Assembly: GCA_902362965.1 (NCBI GenBank)
Contig: CABIYQ010000004.1
Span: 83,418 to 121,004 of the forward strand
Length of the DNA stretch: 37,587 bases
Origin: Oscillospiraceae bacterium
GTDB taxonomy: Bacteria; Bacillota; Clostridia; Oscillospirales; Ruminococcaceae
Direction: 5' to 3'
Shown: positions 1-7,012 of the stretch, one piece after another
How positions within the stretch are numbered: the stretch's first letter is position 1
Layout: the number at the start of each line of letters is the position of its first letter
Program-made: the position numbers and the translations under genes
Notes under the pieces: generated by a model
What the model saw: the letters and a program-made list of their open reading frames with translations, nothing else
What the model was told of the DNA's origin: nothing
The model's database searches: none

Positions 1-300
1 AAAAAAGAAGCAAAAAATGTATGACGGATAAAATTCGGCACTTTATGTGCCGCAAGCCGCCCACGGCGTTTGAGTGGGCGCATTTCTTTGTTACTTTCTT
101 GTTGCGAAACAAGAAAGTTAAAAAAAGGAAGTTTTAAAGAAACTTGTTTCTTTGCTTTCTTCTTTTGTGTGAACAAAGAAAGAAGGGCATTTCTTTTCGT
201 TATTTTCTTTGGGCAATCAAAGAAAATGACAAATATGTTTTGCTTTCGCTTTTACAAAGCGTAGAATGTTTGAAACAAGAAACGAACAAAAAAGCTTTAA
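1..300. repeat. R1 dispersed repeat, hairpin-rich, non-coding
   Basis: No convincing gene. The stretch is a chain of short inverted repeats: CGGCAC/GTGCCG near 33-49, GCCCAC/GTGGGC near 58-78, ACTTTCTTGTT/AACAAGAAAGT near 92-119 and the TTTCTTTG/CAAAGAAA series near 150-230. About 85 bases from 186 to 270 recur almost unchanged at 31217-31301. Bases 1-35 read on the minus strand resemble the TTTATCCGTCAT block that follows the XRE-B genes at 30990 and 37465. Short reading frames here come from the repeat and have no ribosome site. Confidence 0.75.
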
Positions 301-301
301 T

Positions 302-332
302 ATAAAAACAGACCGAAACAAAAGTTTCGGTC
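302..332 (-). terminator. Rho-independent terminator of the sugar-import ATPase gene
   Basis: Nine-base perfect stem GACCGAAAC/GTTTCGGTC (311-319 and 324-332) with a four-base loop. Read leftward it is followed by GTTTTTATA, as expected for the leftward gene ending at 384. Confidence 0.85.
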
Positions 333-383
333 TTTAAATTTATAAAATAAAGAAAGATAAGGCAAAAATTTAAAAAGTAAAAA

Positions 384-1502
384 TTAATTAATAATAGTTG
401 TATCGTTTTCCTTATCAAACAGATGAATTCTGTTTGGATCAATTGCAACCTTGATCTTATCGTGAGCTTTCGCTGTTGAACGAGGTGAAACTCTAGCAGT
501 AAGCTGAGTACCTTCGCATGTAAGGTACAGATAAGTTTCAGCGCCCATCATTTCTGTAATATCAACGTCACAGTCTATAACGCCTGTTGTAGCGTTTGAA
601 AGATACATTTCTTCATCGTGAACGCTTTCAGGACGGATACCCAGAGTAACTTCCTTACCCACATAATTATCCAGCTGAGGAGCAACCTTGGATTCAGGAA
701 TTTCAACAGTATACTTAACACTTGAACCAAATTCAACTACATACTTTGAACCATTCTTCTTCAGTACAGCGTCAATAAAGTTCATCTGAGGAGAGCCTAA
801 GAATCCTGCAACAAACTTATTGCACGGATGCTCATAAAGAGCCTGAGGAGTATCAACCTGCTGAATAATACCGTCTTTCATAACAACGATTCTGTCGCCC
901 ATTGTCATAGCTTCAGTCTGATCGTGAGTTACGTAAATAAATGTTGTACCCAGTTTCTGGTGAAGCTTAGCAATTTCTGTTCTCATCTGTGCACGGAGCT
1001 TAGCGTCAAGGTTTGAGAGCGGTTCGTCAAGCAGGAATACCTGAGGTGAACGAACGATAGCACGACCCAAAGCAACACGCTGACGCTGACCGCCTGACAT
1101 AGCCTTAGGCTTTCTGTCGAGAAGGTGACCCAGGTCGAGGATCTTAGCGGCTTCCTTAACCTTACGGTCGATTTCGTCCTTTGGAACTTTTCTCAGCTTA
1201 AGACCAAAAGCCATGTTATCATAAACAGTCATATGAGGATACAAAGCGTAGTTCTGGAAAACCATTGCGATATCTCTGTCCTTAGGAGCGATATCGTTTA
1301 CAAGACGGTCGCCTATATAGAGTTCACCTTCCGAGATTTCTTCCAGACCGGCAATCATTCTGAGCGTTGTGGACTTACCGCAGCCGGAAGGTCCGACTAA
1401 TATGATAAATTCCTTATCTGTGATTTCTAAATTTACGTCTTTAACGGCTGTAAAGCCACCGGGATATTTCTTATAAATTCCGCGTAATGATAAACTTGCC
1501 AT
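384..1502 (-). CDS. ugpC: Sugar-import ABC transporter ATPase (MsmK/UgpC type)
   Basis: Cytoplasmic ATPase of 372 residues that energises carbohydrate-uptake ABC transporters. Walker A GPSGCGKST is at residues 37-45, the signature is MSGGQRQR, Walker B reads FLLDEP followed by the D-loop, and the switch histidine is in THDQTEAM. A C-terminal TOBE/OB-type regulatory domain of about 130 residues (GIRPESV, then the RIHLFD end) is typical of the MalK/UgpC/MsmK group. The ATG at 1502 is chosen because GGGAGGAAT lies just upstream; an earlier in-frame ATG at 1520 would place the ribosome site inside the gene. No permease or binding-protein gene is adjacent, so it probably serves several sugar transporters encoded elsewhere, as MsmK does in other Firmicutes (inference). 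Monocistronic: own promoter at 1566-1594, terminator at 302-332. Confidence 0.93.
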   Translation of the reverse strand: MASLSLRGIYKKYPGGFTAVKDVNLEITDKEFIILVGPSGCGKSTTLRMIAGLEEISEGELYIGDRLVNDIAPKDRDIAMVFQNYALYPHMTVYDNMAFGLKLRKVPKDEIDRKVKEAAKILDLGHLLDRKPKAMSGGQRQRVALGRAIVRSPQVFLLDEPLSNLDAKLRAQMRTEIAKLHQKLGTTFIYVTHDQTEAMTMGDRIVVMKDGIIQQVDTPQALYEHPCNKFVAGFLGSPQMNFIDAVLKKNGSKYVVEFGSSVKYTVEIPESKVAPQLDNYVGKEVTLGIRPESVHDEEMYLSNATTGVIDCDVDITEMMGAETYLYLTCEGTQLTARVSPRSTAKAHDKIKVAIDPNRIHLFDKENDTTIIN

Positions 1503-1565
1503 TTTATCTATTCCTCCCACATAATAATTCTGCTAACCCGAATAACAGATTAACTTACATATAAT

Positions 1566-1594
1566 ATAATACCAAATTTTTAACAAAGTTTCAA
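1566..1594 (-). promoter_or_regulatory. Sigma-A promoter of the sugar-import ATPase gene
   Basis: On the minus strand TTGAAA (1589-1594), a 17-bp spacer, then TATTAT (1566-1571). It lies between the end of the pseudouridine synthase gene and the ATPase start at 1502, giving a leader of about 55 bases. Confidence 0.7.
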
Positions 1595-1615
1595 GTCACT
1601 AATTATCCAAAGTTA

Positions 1616-2395
1616 TCATTGCATGTTTATCCAATATGACGAAAAATTCTCTGTAATATTGCGGAAAACTTCTTCAAAACATTGTGATTTCAACAGGTTT
1701 TCAACATCTTTGTGCATTATTTCCATATACTCGCCAATCGCCAGTTTTTCTGGCATCAGCAGTCCTCCCATCTGAATTCTGCACAATTTTTCAACACTGT
1801 TTTCAACAGCTGAAAACATACGTTTTATCTGATGATATTTCCCCTCGTGAAGTTCTATAAACGCCGTTTTTTCGCAGTCGGGAAACCGCTTCACTTTTGC
1901 CGGAAGACACTTCTCCCCTCCGTCTATTATAACGCCTTCAGCAAACTGTCTTACATAATCTTCTTGAAAACTTTCGGCAAGTTTTACAATATAATATTTA
2001 GGAATATGTTTTTTGGGAGATAATATTCGGTGACTCAGAGTTCCGTCATTAGTAATAAGAACCATTCCTGTAGTATCCTTATCCAGTCTGCCGGCGGGAA
2101 ATATATCTTTTCTTTTTATATCATCACCCAGAAGATCCATAACGGTTTTTTCATGTTTGTCCTCAGTGGCACAGACAAAGCCCTCAGGCTTATTTAAAAT
2201 TATATATACTTTATCCCTGTATAAGATTTTGCGTCCGTCAGCGATGATTTCCGATGTTTCGGGGTCAATCTTTATACTGCCGTCACGAAGTATTTTTCCG
2301 TTCACGCTTATTTTACGTTTCCATAGAAGTTTTTTTATATCAGTTCTGGTAAGATCGGTCTGAGAGGACAAAAATTTATCCAGTCTTACATTCAT
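1616..2395 (-). CDS. rsuA: RsuA/RluB-family pseudouridine synthase
   Basis: 259 residues. The N-terminal S4 RNA-binding domain (about 1-60, starting MNVRLDKFLSS) is followed by the RsuA/RluB/RluE/RluF catalytic domain. The signature AGRLDKDTTGMVLITNDG carries the catalytic aspartate D105, and later KYHQIKRMF is the second conserved block. The family isomerises a specific uridine in rRNA. RsuA (16S) and RluB (23S) cannot be separated safely here, so the symbol is approximate. The start ATG follows AAAGGAG at seven bases. It is divergent from the gene at 2439 with 43 bp between them. Confidence 0.88.
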   Translation of the reverse strand: MNVRLDKFLSSQTDLTRTDIKKLLWKRKISVNGKILRDGSIKIDPETSEIIADGRKILYRDKVYIILNKPEGFVCATEDKHEKTVMDLLGDDIKRKDIFPAGRLDKDTTGMVLITNDGTLSHRILSPKKHIPKYYIVKLAESFQEDYVRQFAEGVIIDGGEKCLPAKVKRFPDCEKTAFIELHEGKYHQIKRMFSAVENSVEKLCRIQMGGLLMPEKLAIGEYMEIMHKDVENLLKSQCFEEVFRNITENFSSYWINMQ

Positions 2396-2438
2396 AAAAG
2401 TGCTCCTTTACGCATAAAAAGTAATGAGGTGCTTACAT

Positions 2439-2870
2439 ATGAAGAAAAAAATTATAGCTATAGCCGCCGTACTTGGCATTGCGGCGGCGGCAATTTTTAT
2501 ATGCCGACGAATTGAACCAAAACAAGACGAACCTCCTCTTGTGCTCAACGAATATCAGCGTGAAGCATATTTAAATATCAGAGGGTGGGAAATAGAGGAA
2601 ATATCCTGTCAAACTGTAAGAATACCCGAAGAATTTGAGGGTATTTACAGGGAGTATGCCGATATTCAGAGTAAGGACGGTTTCAAGCTTGAAAATTATA
2701 AAGGAAAAGAAGTTTTAAGATGTTTATATCGGGTACTTAATTACGGAGGAGACTCAGAAGTCACTGCCGAGCTGCTTCTTTATAATGACGAGCTGATTTC
2801 TGCGGCTCTTATTGAAAATAAGCAGGACGGTTTTATAAAACCCTTAAATTCTCTTTTTAAAGACTCGTAA
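2439..2870 (+). CDS. Small secreted or membrane-anchored protein, unknown function
   Basis: 143 residues. A positively charged start (MKKK) and an Ala/Ile-rich hydrophobic segment (about 5-23) form a signal peptide or membrane anchor, ending in a Cys-Arg-Arg sequence. The rest is a soluble acidic domain of about 115 residues with a GWEIEEIS motif near 49-56 and several beta-strand-like stretches. This arrangement resembles the DUF4830 group of Firmicute proteins, but that is only an impression. The ATG at 2439 follows GAGGTG; the upstream ATG at 2424 overlaps that ribosome site and is not chosen. It is convergent with the lysozyme gene ending at 2903. Confidence 0.7.
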   Translation: MKKKIIAIAAVLGIAAAAIFICRRIEPKQDEPPLVLNEYQREAYLNIRGWEIEEISCQTVRIPEEFEGIYREYADIQSKDGFKLENYKGKEVLRCLYRVLNYGGDSEVTAELLLYNDELISAALIENKQDGFIKPLNSLFKDS

Positions 2871-2902
2871 ATCATTTACATTCATTTCCCTAAAACACGC
2901 AG

Positions 2903-3637
2903 TCAGCCCTTATAATTTTCAAATTCCTCTTTCGTTCCGTTAAAAACGTTCAGATCTATATACTGTTCTGCTCCGTCATATCCGTCCAGGCGTCCCCTGT
3001 TGCAATACTGCCAGAAAGTCCATTTTCTTTCATCCGGCAGCTCAGCCTTGGTAAATATACTTCTTATCCATATATCGTTATCGTCAAAGTAACCTTTAAT
3101 ATAAAGCTCATAAGTAATATCGGTAACGTAAATAACAGGCATTAAACCGTAATAATCATAAACGGCGTCTATCATTTTTTTAAGATTATATCTTGTTTCT
3201 TCTTTTTCCGGAGGGTCAGAGCCGTGCTGAGCATAAAATTCAAGGTCTATTACAGGCGGCAGCATATTTTGTGTTTTTGGCACGGTTTTGATAAAATTTT
3301 CAGCCTGTGTAATTCCTGAACTGTCAAAGCTGAAAAAATGGTATGCACCGATTCTAATGCCTGTTTCAGACGCATTTTGAAAATTCTGCTGAAAATACTC
3401 GTCCTCGTAACCGCTTCCCTCTGTAGCCTTAATAAATGCAAAATCAATATCTTGATTCTCCAGCGTTTCCCAGTCAATTTCCCCCTGATAAGAGGACACA
3501 TCTACGCCCCTTACAGGATATTTCTTTTTTGACGGAGTATTAGGCCATATCAATCCGTTATACCATAAAATTATAAAAAAATAAAGAAAAATAAATACAC
3601 AACTGATTATTATAATTATTTTGTATTTAAGTTTCAT
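2903..3637 (-). CDS. Membrane-anchored GH25 lysozyme (muramidase)
   Basis: 244 residues. An N-terminal hydrophobic segment (about 6-26) anchors or exports the protein, followed by one glycoside hydrolase 25 domain that cleaves the MurNAc-GlcNAc bond of peptidoglycan. Family marks: GVDVSSYQGEIDW (D46), FAFIKATEG, GAYHFF, and the catalytic PPVIDLEF with D130 and E132. The end (WTFWQYC, DLNVFNG) matches the GH25 C-terminus. No separate cell-wall binding domain is present. ATG follows AAAGGAG. It is the last gene of a leftward run with TatD and the LCP-like protein, pointing to envelope maintenance rather than phage lysis; no holin or phage genes are near. Confidence 0.9.
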   Translation of the reverse strand: MKLKYKIIIIISCVFIFLYFFIILWYNGLIWPNTPSKKKYPVRGVDVSSYQGEIDWETLENQDIDFAFIKATEGSGYEDEYFQQNFQNASETGIRIGAYHFFSFDSSGITQAENFIKTVPKTQNMLPPVIDLEFYAQHGSDPPEKEETRYNLKKMIDAVYDYYGLMPVIYVTDITYELYIKGYFDDNDIWIRSIFTKAELPDERKWTFWQYCNRGRLDGYDGAEQYIDLNVFNGTKEEFENYKG

Positions 3638-3660
3638 TCTGCTCCTTTCATAACTCTTTT

Positions 3661-4428
3661 TTAAACTATATCAAAGAATCTCATAGCGTTTGCACAGGTT
3701 ATATCAAGCATTTCCTGCGCTGTAGTTCCCTTTATTTCTGCCGCTTTTTCAGCGATTTTTTCAATCATACTACTGTCGCAGCGTTTGCCTCTGTATGGCT
3801 CAGGCGCCATATAAGGACAGTCGGTTTCAAGCATAAGTCTGTCCGTCGGTACTTTTTCCAAAGCCCTCAGGGCTTTTTTTGCATTTTTAAAGGTAATTAC
3901 TCCCGTAAAGCTTATATACATTCCCAAAGCAATTATTTCCTTTGCTGTTTCAGCAGAACCGCTGAAGCAATGTACAACGCCCTTAGGTTTATATTCTCTT
4001 AATATTTCCATTGTATCGTTTGAAGCGTCTCTGGAATGCACTATAACCGGTATATCAAGCTTTTTTGCAAGCTCCAACTGACTTATAAACAATTTTTTCT
4101 GTTTTTCTGCCGAATACCTGTCATAGTGATAATCAAGTCCGATCTCACCAAGAGCCTTTATTTTTTCTGAAGAAAGTATATACTTTTCAAGCCGAGGCAA
4201 AAAATCCTCAGGAGTATAGTCCGCCGCTTCGGGATGCACTCCCAAAGCGCCGTAAATATAGTCAAACTTTGAAGTAAGTTCAAGTATTTTCGGACAATCC
4301 TCCATACAGGCTGAAACGGTAACTATTTTTTCCACGCCCTTAAACGGAAGATTGTTTAAAAGTTCCTCTCTGTCGCAGTCAAAAGCGCTTTCAGTATAAT
4401 GACTGTGAGAATCAAATATATTATTCAT
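3661..4428 (-). CDS. tatD: TatD-family metal-dependent DNase
   Basis: 255 residues, TIM-barrel metallohydrolase of the TatD family (3'-5' exonuclease activity on DNA/RNA; also implicated in D-aminoacyl-tRNA quality control in some bacteria). Metal ligands visible: FDSHSH (H8, H10), GEIGLDYHYD (Glu), PVIVHSRDA (His), GVVHCFSG (His) and LETDCPYMAP (Asp). The ATG at 4428 follows CAGGAGAC located inside the upstream gene. Its first eight bases overlap the stop of the LCP-like gene (4421), so translation is probably coupled. The frame stays open farther upstream only because of that overlap. Confidence 0.92.
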   Translation of the reverse strand: MNNIFDSHSHYTESAFDCDREELLNNLPFKGVEKIVTVSACMEDCPKILELTSKFDYIYGALGVHPEAADYTPEDFLPRLEKYILSSEKIKALGEIGLDYHYDRYSAEKQKKLFISQLELAKKLDIPVIVHSRDASNDTMEILREYKPKGVVHCFSGSAETAKEIIALGMYISFTGVITFKNAKKALRALEKVPTDRLMLETDCPYMAPEPYRGKRCDSSMIEKIAEKAAEIKGTTAQEMLDITCANAMRFFDIV

Positions 4429-5479
4429 TTTTCTGAGTCTCCTGACTTTCCGCATTTGAATTATTATCGTCGGTTTTTGTTTCATCAAAATAAATTTTAA
4501 TATCTTCCGCAAAATAATTGTCTGCAACAAAATTACTTTCCGCTTCATTTCCGTAAGGAGTTATAAACTTTGCTCTCGTGGAACGTGATTCGCTGTCCGA
4601 AGGGTCGCTGTACTTAAGCATAAACTTGATCGCATACTTTTTATCATTATAATCTATCGCTGAAATGTCGCTTTTTATCATATTAATAAGAGTTTCAAAA
4701 GTATTGTCAAGATTTTCCGCAATTCTGACGCCGCTGGTCTGATTCATCATAGCTGTGACAATTGCCGAAGCTGTTGAAATACGCTGAATTTCTCCGCCGG
4801 AATATCCGCCGTAGCTTATAATTTTTTCAATTTGCTCCGGTGAAAGATACTGTTCGCTGTCAGATTCCGGCACTCCTGCTATTCCCTTCGGCACAGCGTA
4901 GCTTACCCCTCCCAGTATATTACACGCTTTTTTAAAGCTTTCAGAATCAAATACCGCATATCTGTCGATTTCTATCCCCAAGGTATATTCAATACTCTGG
5001 CTTATTCCCGCAGCGCCGCTGCTTACATAGACGTCCTCAGCTCTTTTATTGTCGCTTCCCACAAGCATATTGCTTGGTATTCCCATAAACAGAATCTGTT
5101 TATCAACAGGAGTAGAGCGCATCACAATAAACGTATAAGGTTCAGGATAAACCTCTTCTACATCTTCTCCTGTTTCCTCCCAGTCATATGTCTCATCGTC
5201 TTCATAATATTCGTCGTCCTGATAATCTTCGTTATCTTCGCTGCTCTCGTCGGGAATATCAACGCTGTCACTTAAATCAAGTATCAGCATAACAGTATGA
5301 TTGTCCTCCTCTGAGAGAGTCCCTGCCTCGTTTACCATTGTAAGAAGCGAAGAATCGTCTTTATCTATTTTATCGTATATAATCATCGCAATTCCGCCGA
5401 TTACTATTAATGAAATCAAAAATGTAAGCAGAAAAGGAATGGCTATACTTCCCGATTTCTTCTTTTTCTTTTTAGTCAT
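4421..5479 (-). CDS. LytR-CpsA-Psr (LCP)-like membrane protein
   Basis: 352 residues. A lysine-rich cytoplasmic start (seven Lys in the first ten residues), one transmembrane helix (about 13-36), a long Asp/Glu/Tyr linker (about 70-105), then a domain with LCP topology: the GIEIDRYAVFDSESFKKACNILGGV-like stretch matches the part of LCP proteins before the conserved GGV. LCP proteins transfer wall polymers to peptidoglycan. Here the usual Pro-Arg-Asp catalytic motif is replaced by IPSN in LFMGIPSNMLV, so catalysis may be lost or the fold repurposed. ATG at 5479 follows AAAGGAG. It overlaps tatD by eight bases. Confidence 0.72.
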   Translation of the reverse strand: MTKKKKKKSGSIAIPFLLTFLISLIVIGGIAMIIYDKIDKDDSSLLTMVNEAGTLSEEDNHTVMLILDLSDSVDIPDESSEDNEDYQDDEYYEDDETYDWEETGEDVEEVYPEPYTFIVMRSTPVDKQILFMGIPSNMLVGSDNKRAEDVYVSSGAAGISQSIEYTLGIEIDRYAVFDSESFKKACNILGGVSYAVPKGIAGVPESDSEQYLSPEQIEKIISYGGYSGGEIQRISTASAIVTAMMNQTSGVRIAENLDNTFETLINMIKSDISAIDYNDKKYAIKFMLKYSDPSDSESRSTRAKFITPYGNEAESNFVADNYFAEDIKIYFDETKTDDNNSNAESQETQKNE

Positions 5480-5501
5480 TATACATTTCTCCTTTTTTTC
5501 A

Positions 5502-5521
5502 TAATCCCTGTATTTACAGGG
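5502..5521. other. Hairpin upstream of the LCP-like gene
   Basis: Perfect inverted repeat ATCCCTGT/ACAGGGAT with a four-base loop, 23 bp ahead of the LCP-like start. Read leftward it is not followed by a U-tract, so it may be an mRNA processing or stability element in the leader rather than a terminator. Confidence 0.45.
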
Positions 5522-5644
5522 ATTTTCTTCATGTTCATACATTTATTAACAGTGTTTATACAAATTGTTGAAAACTCTGTTGAAACAGTTGAAAGTTCGT
5601 CTGCCAAAAGACACTTATTTTTGTCAACTGTCAATTTTAACAAA

Positions 5645-6202
5645 TCAGTCCAGATAAAACAGACCTTTTTTTCTTTCATTTTTCTTTAAAATATAATTAT
5701 TAACATTTATTATATTTATTTTCAGTCCTTGTTTTCTGGCATAATTTATAGTCTGTCCCGTACCGCTTTTATAATCATCCACAACTGCTATCAGCTTTGA
5801 CGATCTGTCCACCATATACTGATTTCTGAGTCTGTAGCAGTCTCTTGAATAACTTTCCGATACACATATGAGTTCATCTGCCTTTTCAATAACATTTGAC
5901 AAGCTCCACAGATCCTGATTTTTAAAATTTTCTCCGTGTGCGGCAAAAGGCTTTGCACAGATAAGCTTAATATCAGGAAATCTGTTTTTCACTTCGAGCA
6001 CATATTCCGCTGCCCAGAGGTCAACGCCTCTTGCAAGTCCGGATATAAAGTATTTATACCCCTCCTCCGCCGACTGATAAATCTGATAGTAAAGCATACT
6101 TCTTATTACATTCAACGACGCATTTTCTGTTTCTCCGTATCCCGGAAGCTTTTCCGGTCTGTGTCCTGTAAAGCACACTGTTTTTTCTCTTAAATATGTC
6201 AC
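5645..6202 (-). CDS. YpsA/DUF1273-family SLOG-fold protein
   Basis: 185 residues. The start MTYLREKTVCFTGHRPEKLPG is the hallmark of the DUF1273/YpsA family, a SLOG-superfamily Rossmann-like fold predicted to bind nucleotide-derived ligands. GLARGVDLWAAE and ICVSESYSRDCYRLRNQYMVDRS are the other conserved blocks. Bacillus YpsA has been linked to division and stress, but the ligand is unknown, so no reaction is assigned. The start codon is GTG at 6202, eight bases after AAAGGAA. It may be transcribed with the LCP-like gene 165 bp downstream. Confidence 0.85.
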   Translation of the reverse strand: MTYLREKTVCFTGHRPEKLPGYGETENASLNVIRSMLYYQIYQSAEEGYKYFISGLARGVDLWAAEYVLEVKNRFPDIKLICAKPFAAHGENFKNQDLWSLSNVIEKADELICVSESYSRDCYRLRNQYMVDRSSKLIAVVDDYKSGTGQTINYARKQGLKINIINVNNYILKKNERKKGLFYLD

Positions 6203-6291
6203 TTTCTTTTTTTCCTTTATTATAAAATATATATAATTTATTATAACATATTAATATTTTAATTTCAAGCAAGCTTTTTGAAGCAGTTGTT

Positions 6292-6357
6292 CCCTCCTTA
6301 CGCCATAAGCTAATTGATCGTCTCCTAACGGGCAGGCGAAATAAGCTGGCAGGGAGG
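6292..6357 (+). promoter_or_regulatory. Shine-Dalgarno sequestering leader of the toxin-like peptide
   Basis: CCCTCC at 6292-6297 is fully complementary to GGGAGG at 6352-6357, the strong ribosome site of the 25-residue peptide at 6366. The mRNA leader can therefore hide its own ribosome site, a common trait of type I toxin messages. Confidence 0.55.
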
Positions 6358-6365
6358 TGATAGGT

Positions 6366-6443
6366 ATGGAACTTACATATTTAGTTCTCACTATCCTGCT
6401 TCTTGTTACTGTTAATGAAGTAATCAAGAACATAAAGAAATAA
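6366..6443 (+). CDS. Candidate type I toxin: 25-residue membrane peptide
   Basis: Very short gene with an unusually strong ribosome site (GGGAGGTGAT, eight bases before ATG). The peptide has a short polar start, a Leu/Ile/Val/Thr membrane-spanning core (about residues 4-16) and a lysine-rich end (EVIKNIKK), the layout of type I holin-like toxins. The message would end in the hairpin at 6442-6473 or at the GGG/CCC hairpin followed by six T near 6517. An antisense RNA starts from a perfect promoter on the other strand (6526-6554) and covers the 3' part. I do not recognise a named family; the toxin role is inference from architecture. Confidence 0.6.
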   Translation: MELTYLVLTILLLVTVNEVIKNIKK

Positions 6444-6519
6444 ACCGCCCCAAGCTGTCAACTTAAGCGGTTTATAAACTAGCTAATTTGGGAGCGACCG
6501 TCTATCAATGTGCCCCTTT
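6437..6519 (-). ncRNA. Candidate antisense antitoxin RNA
   Basis: Transcript expected to start near 6519 from the perfect promoter at 6526-6554 and to run leftward through the 3' end of the peptide message. The hairpin AAACCGC/GCGGTTT (6442-6448, 6467-6473) followed leftward by ATTTCTTT could terminate it near 6437; read-through would cover the whole peptide gene. Its 5' part (GGGGCA, then TGATAGACGGT) recurs at 9355-9375, and the segment complementary to the peptide core recurs at 9399-9416. Confidence 0.55.
6442..6473. terminator. Bidirectional hairpin shared by toxin-like mRNA and antisense RNA
   Basis: AAACCGC/GCGGTTT stem beginning inside the peptide stop codon. U-rich sequence follows on the minus-strand reading; on the plus strand it is followed by ATAAACT, so termination may be stronger leftward. 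Confidence 0.5.
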
Positions 6520-6525
6520 TTTATT

Positions 6526-6554
6526 ATTATAACAATATTTTTATATAATGTCAA
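6526..6554 (-). promoter_or_regulatory. Perfect sigma-A promoter of the antisense RNA
   Basis: Minus strand TTGACA (6549-6554), exactly 17 bp, TATAAT (6526-6531). No protein-coding gene follows in this direction, which supports a non-coding transcript. Confidence 0.8.
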
Positions 6555-6570
6555 GACCTTGCATTAAATT

Positions 6571-6593
6571 TCGCCATTGGCGAATTTTTATTT
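6571..6593 (+). terminator. Small hairpin with T-tract
   Basis: TTCGCC/GGCGAA with a three-base loop followed by TTTTTATTT on the plus strand; a possible back-up terminator for rightward transcription from the toxin-like gene. Confidence 0.5.
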
Positions 6594-6734
6594 ATTCACT
6601 AAAATCACATCAGTTGATTTATAAATAGGACAATTATTTCTTTTTGGAAAGTTCTGCTTATAAAACTCCTGATATACACATTTCTTGTACTTAATACAAT
6701 TATTTACATACTTCAGCGGCTTATATAAGTCCAT
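6588..6734 (-). CDS. Possible 48-residue Cys-containing small protein
   Basis: Reading frame from ATG at 6734 to TAA at 6588. The product is basic and tyrosine-rich with three cysteines (13, 19 and 35). No clear Shine-Dalgarno precedes the ATG and the region is AT-rich, so this may be chance or the remnant of a longer gene. It lies in the otherwise gene-free stretch 6555-6941. Confidence 0.22.
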   Translation of the reverse strand: MDLYKPLKYVNNCIKYKKCVYQEFYKQNFPKRNNCPIYKSTDVILVNK

Positions 6735-6941
6735 CTTAATTTGATTTTAGTATATACATGTTTCATTATTTTGAAATCGAGATATTTAATTTTGGTTCTA
6801 TATTTTTTTAGAAATCAGCAGAAGTTGAAATATTTTAAGAAAGTACAAAATATTTTTTCTATGCATTGAAGCTCGGATAATAACCGGGATTTAGATATTT
6901 ATTAAAAATTAATTACAATGTTGTTTTTTATTGTCAAAATA
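6735..6941. other. Gene-free AT-rich stretch
   Basis: Nothing coding is visible. Bases 6855-6895 (GCATTGAAGCTCGG, then AACCGGGATTT) are a diverged copy of the terminator region at 9295-9325 downstream of the second CHAP gene, suggesting an old duplication of this neighbourhood. Confidence 0.5.
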
Positions 6942-6970
6942 TTGACATTTTACAATATTTGGTATATAAT
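6942..6970 (+). promoter_or_regulatory. Perfect sigma-A promoter of the first CHAP gene
   Basis: TTGACA (6942-6947), 17 bp, TATAAT (6965-6970). Transcription would start near 6977, so the protein start must be downstream of that; this excludes the longer frame beginning at 6959. Confidence 0.85.
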
Positions 6971-7012
6971 AAAAACATAGCCATGGTTAAATATTTTAAA
7001 GAAGATGATAAA

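Noticed and set aside
70..264. Reading frame of 64 codons, with the same C-terminal half as a frame at 31092-31298
   Set aside because: The shared part is R1 repeat DNA made of hairpins; neither frame has a ribosome site and the upstream halves are unrelated.
6251..6433. 60-codon minus-strand frame over the toxin-like gene
   Set aside because: No ribosome site; it is the antisense shadow of the peptide gene and leader.
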